A stretch of DNA of 39,940 bases from Bacteroidales bacterium (GTDB lineage Bacteria > Bacteroidota > Bacteroidia > Bacteroidales > UBA932). Positions 38,765 to 39,940 of the stretch are shown piece after piece. The position numbers were made by a program, and so were the translations under genes. The first letter of the stretch is position 1. Each line of letters starts with the position of its first letter. The DNA is taken from NCBI GenBank assembly GCA_017548505.1, contig JAFYZX010000064.1:1-39940 (forward strand). The letters run 5' to 3'. The notes under the pieces are model-generated. The model did no database searches, was not told the origin of the DNA, and worked only from the letters and a program-made list of their open reading frames with translations.

Positions 38765-39583
38765 ATGAAAAATTTGCATTACTATTTTCTTGTAGCTCTT
38801 ATAGCTTGCTCTGTCTTGTCATGCAAGTCAAACAGCGCTGCAAACCAGGAGCAAGAGGTTGGACTGGCACCTCAGGACAGCGTTGTCACCCTGACAGTCA
38901 ATGGAGTATCCTTCAACATGATTCTTGTTAAGGGCGGCACATTCACTATGGGAGCAACCGAGGAGCAGGGCGAGGATGCCGAGGACGACGAGAAACCGGC
39001 TCACGAGGTCACTCTATATGACTACTACATCGGCGAGACAGAAGTAACCCAGGCTCTGTATGAAGCAGTTATGGGTGAAAACCCGTCAGATAACGAGGGT
39101 GAGGACCTGCCTGTTGAAGCCGTTGAGAGAGAAGACTGCGAATTCTTTGCCGACAAGCTCAGCGAACTGACCGGCAAATCATTCCGTCTGCCTACAGAGG
39201 CCGAATGGGAATTCGCGGCCCGCGGAGGAAACAAGAGCAAGGGCTTCAAATACTCCGGAAGCGACAATCTTGAAGAAGTAGCCTGGTTCAACGATATAGA
39301 GGGCGGAACCCATCCTGTAAAGTGCAAGGCTCCAAACGAACTTGGCTTATTCGATATGAGCGGCAATGTAGACGAGTTCTGCATCGATGACTATGCCCCA
39401 TACAGCGCAGAAAGCCAGACCAATCCTCAGGTCGAGGACGAAAACTCCGAAGGACAGGTTACACGTGGCGGCAACTTCTGCACAGATGAGGCCACTTGGT
39501 GCAGGGTATCGCATCGCGGATATACAACCGGTTATTTATTCGGCAGCCTTGGCTTCCGTCTTGTTATGATCGTTGAAAAGTAA
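38765..39583 (+). CDS. Lipoprotein with formylglycine-generating-enzyme-like (SUMF1) domain
   Basis: The product has 272 residues. The lipoprotein signal ends at VLSC. The SUMF1/FGE-sulfatase fold covers about 50-270: MILVKGGTFTMGATEEQ, PAHEVTLYDYYIGETEVTQALYEAVMG, SFRLPTEAEWEFAARGG, LGLFDMSGNVDEFCID and TRGGNFCTDEATWCRVSHRGY, ending in LGFRLVM. The usual GNVWEW reads GNVDEF here. No sulfatase is in the window, and most bacterial lipoproteins of this type are binding or unknown-function members rather than true sulfatase activators. Confidence 0.85.
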   Translation: MKNLHYYFLVALIACSVLSCKSNSAANQEQEVGLAPQDSVVTLTVNGVSFNMILVKGGTFTMGATEEQGEDAEDDEKPAHEVTLYDYYIGETEVTQALYEAVMGENPSDNEGEDLPVEAVEREDCEFFADKLSELTGKSFRLPTEAEWEFAARGGNKSKGFKYSGSDNLEEVAWFNDIEGGTHPVKCKAPNELGLFDMSGNVDEFCIDDYAPYSAESQTNPQVEDENSEGQVTRGGNFCTDEATWCRVSHRGYTTGYLFGSLGFRLVMIVEK

Positions 39584-39597
39584 AGAATAGAACGATC

Positions 39598-39940
39598 ATG
39601 AAAAGGATTTTTTTGCTGACAACCTTGTTCTTCATAGGTTTGGCCGCAAGTGCCCAGACCTATGTCAATCCACCTCAAAACTCGAACGACAGGACTGTTA
39701 AAGTGTCTAAGGTGGAAAAATTCGCCAACTACACTATACTCTATCTGAAGTATTCTTCTCCGACAAGTAACAGTGCGGGCATGATAAACGCTTATCCCAC
39801 ACTCACAGACCAGGCCACAGGCAAAAAATACAAGGCTACGGCAGCCGTGAATTTCAAATGGGGAAATAAATATGCGGGAAATGTCACATTTAAAATCAAA
39901 TTCCCGCCGCTCCCAGCATCCGCTACAAAGCTAACTTTCA
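39598..39940 (+). CDS. Secreted protein of unknown function (cut by window end)
   Basis: The first 114 residues are present and the frame is open to the end of the window. A signal peptide ends near AASAQ. The visible part is beta-rich (TVKVSKVEKFANYTILYLKYSS, then NVTFKIKFPPLPASATKLTF), like small Ig-type or DUF-type exported proteins of Bacteroidota. It starts 14 bp after the FGE-like gene, so it belongs to the same run. Confidence 0.75.
   Translation, partial: MKRIFLLTTLFFIGLAASAQTYVNPPQNSNDRTVKVSKVEKFANYTILYLKYSSPTSNSAGMINAYPTLTDQATGKKYKATAAVNFKWGNKYAGNVTFKIKFPPLPASATKLTF

Noticed and set aside
38765-39583. True sulfatase-activating formylglycine enzyme
   Set aside because: The fold is clear, but GNVWEW is changed to GNVDEF and no sulfatase is nearby. 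A binding or unknown role is as likely.

Overview
The window looks like chromosome of a member of the Bacteroidales (Bacteroidota). The evidence is a SusC/SusD outer-membrane pair driven by an ECF sigma factor and a FecR anti-sigma, many Cys-anchored lipoproteins, a long type-2 isoleucyl-tRNA synthetase beside a TraR/DksA-like gene and lspA, and repeated promoter motifs of the Bacteroidota type TAnnTTTG just upstream of genes. No plasmid, phage, insertion-sequence or CRISPR signature was seen, and I cannot name a genus.

Layout. 1-3983: a VanX-type D-Ala-D-Ala dipeptidase diverging from a BPL_N-domain lipoprotein, then a TonB-like protein preceded by an array of TTGA words spaced exactly 11 bp apart, then a secreted propeller-like protein. 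3986-6271 (minus): an ECF sigma, small anti-sigma, Spy-like periplasmic protein and esterase operon. 6379-7285: a small membrane protein and a GNAT acetyltransferase. 7289-18281 (minus): one tightly packed run of sigma, FecR, SusC with STN domain, SusD, surface lipoprotein, M20 peptidase, cyanophycinase-type S51 peptidase and YfcC-type permease. It has the layout of a polysaccharide utilization locus but carries peptidases instead of glycan enzymes, so it may serve uptake of beta-aspartyl or cyanophycin-like peptides. 18306-20186 (minus): a Fic protein with a DNA-binding N-terminus and a palindromic operator over its own promoter, and an EF-hand/leucine-rich-repeat lipoprotein. 20297-21883: a secreted hydrolase and two serine tRNAs. 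21938-26876 (minus): ileS, a histone-H1-tailed DksA-like protein and lspA. 26955-27464: cvpA.

27593-30413 holds what I consider the most distinctive system: a 58-residue membrane protein, a C39-peptidase ABC exporter, and two small genes with double-glycine leaders whose predicted mature peptides are both 46 residues long and both contain GxxxG. This looks like an undescribed two-peptide bacteriocin or signalling-peptide locus, closed by a strong terminator. A TolC-type channel and a membrane-fusion adaptor follow under their own promoter and could complete a type I export path.

33006-38141: housekeeping genes (tsaB, a thioredoxin-fold lipoprotein without its cysteines, HIT, greA, ribF, xseB, xseA). 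38225-39940: a small membrane-anchored protein, a formylglycine-generating-enzyme-like lipoprotein and a secreted protein cut by the window end.
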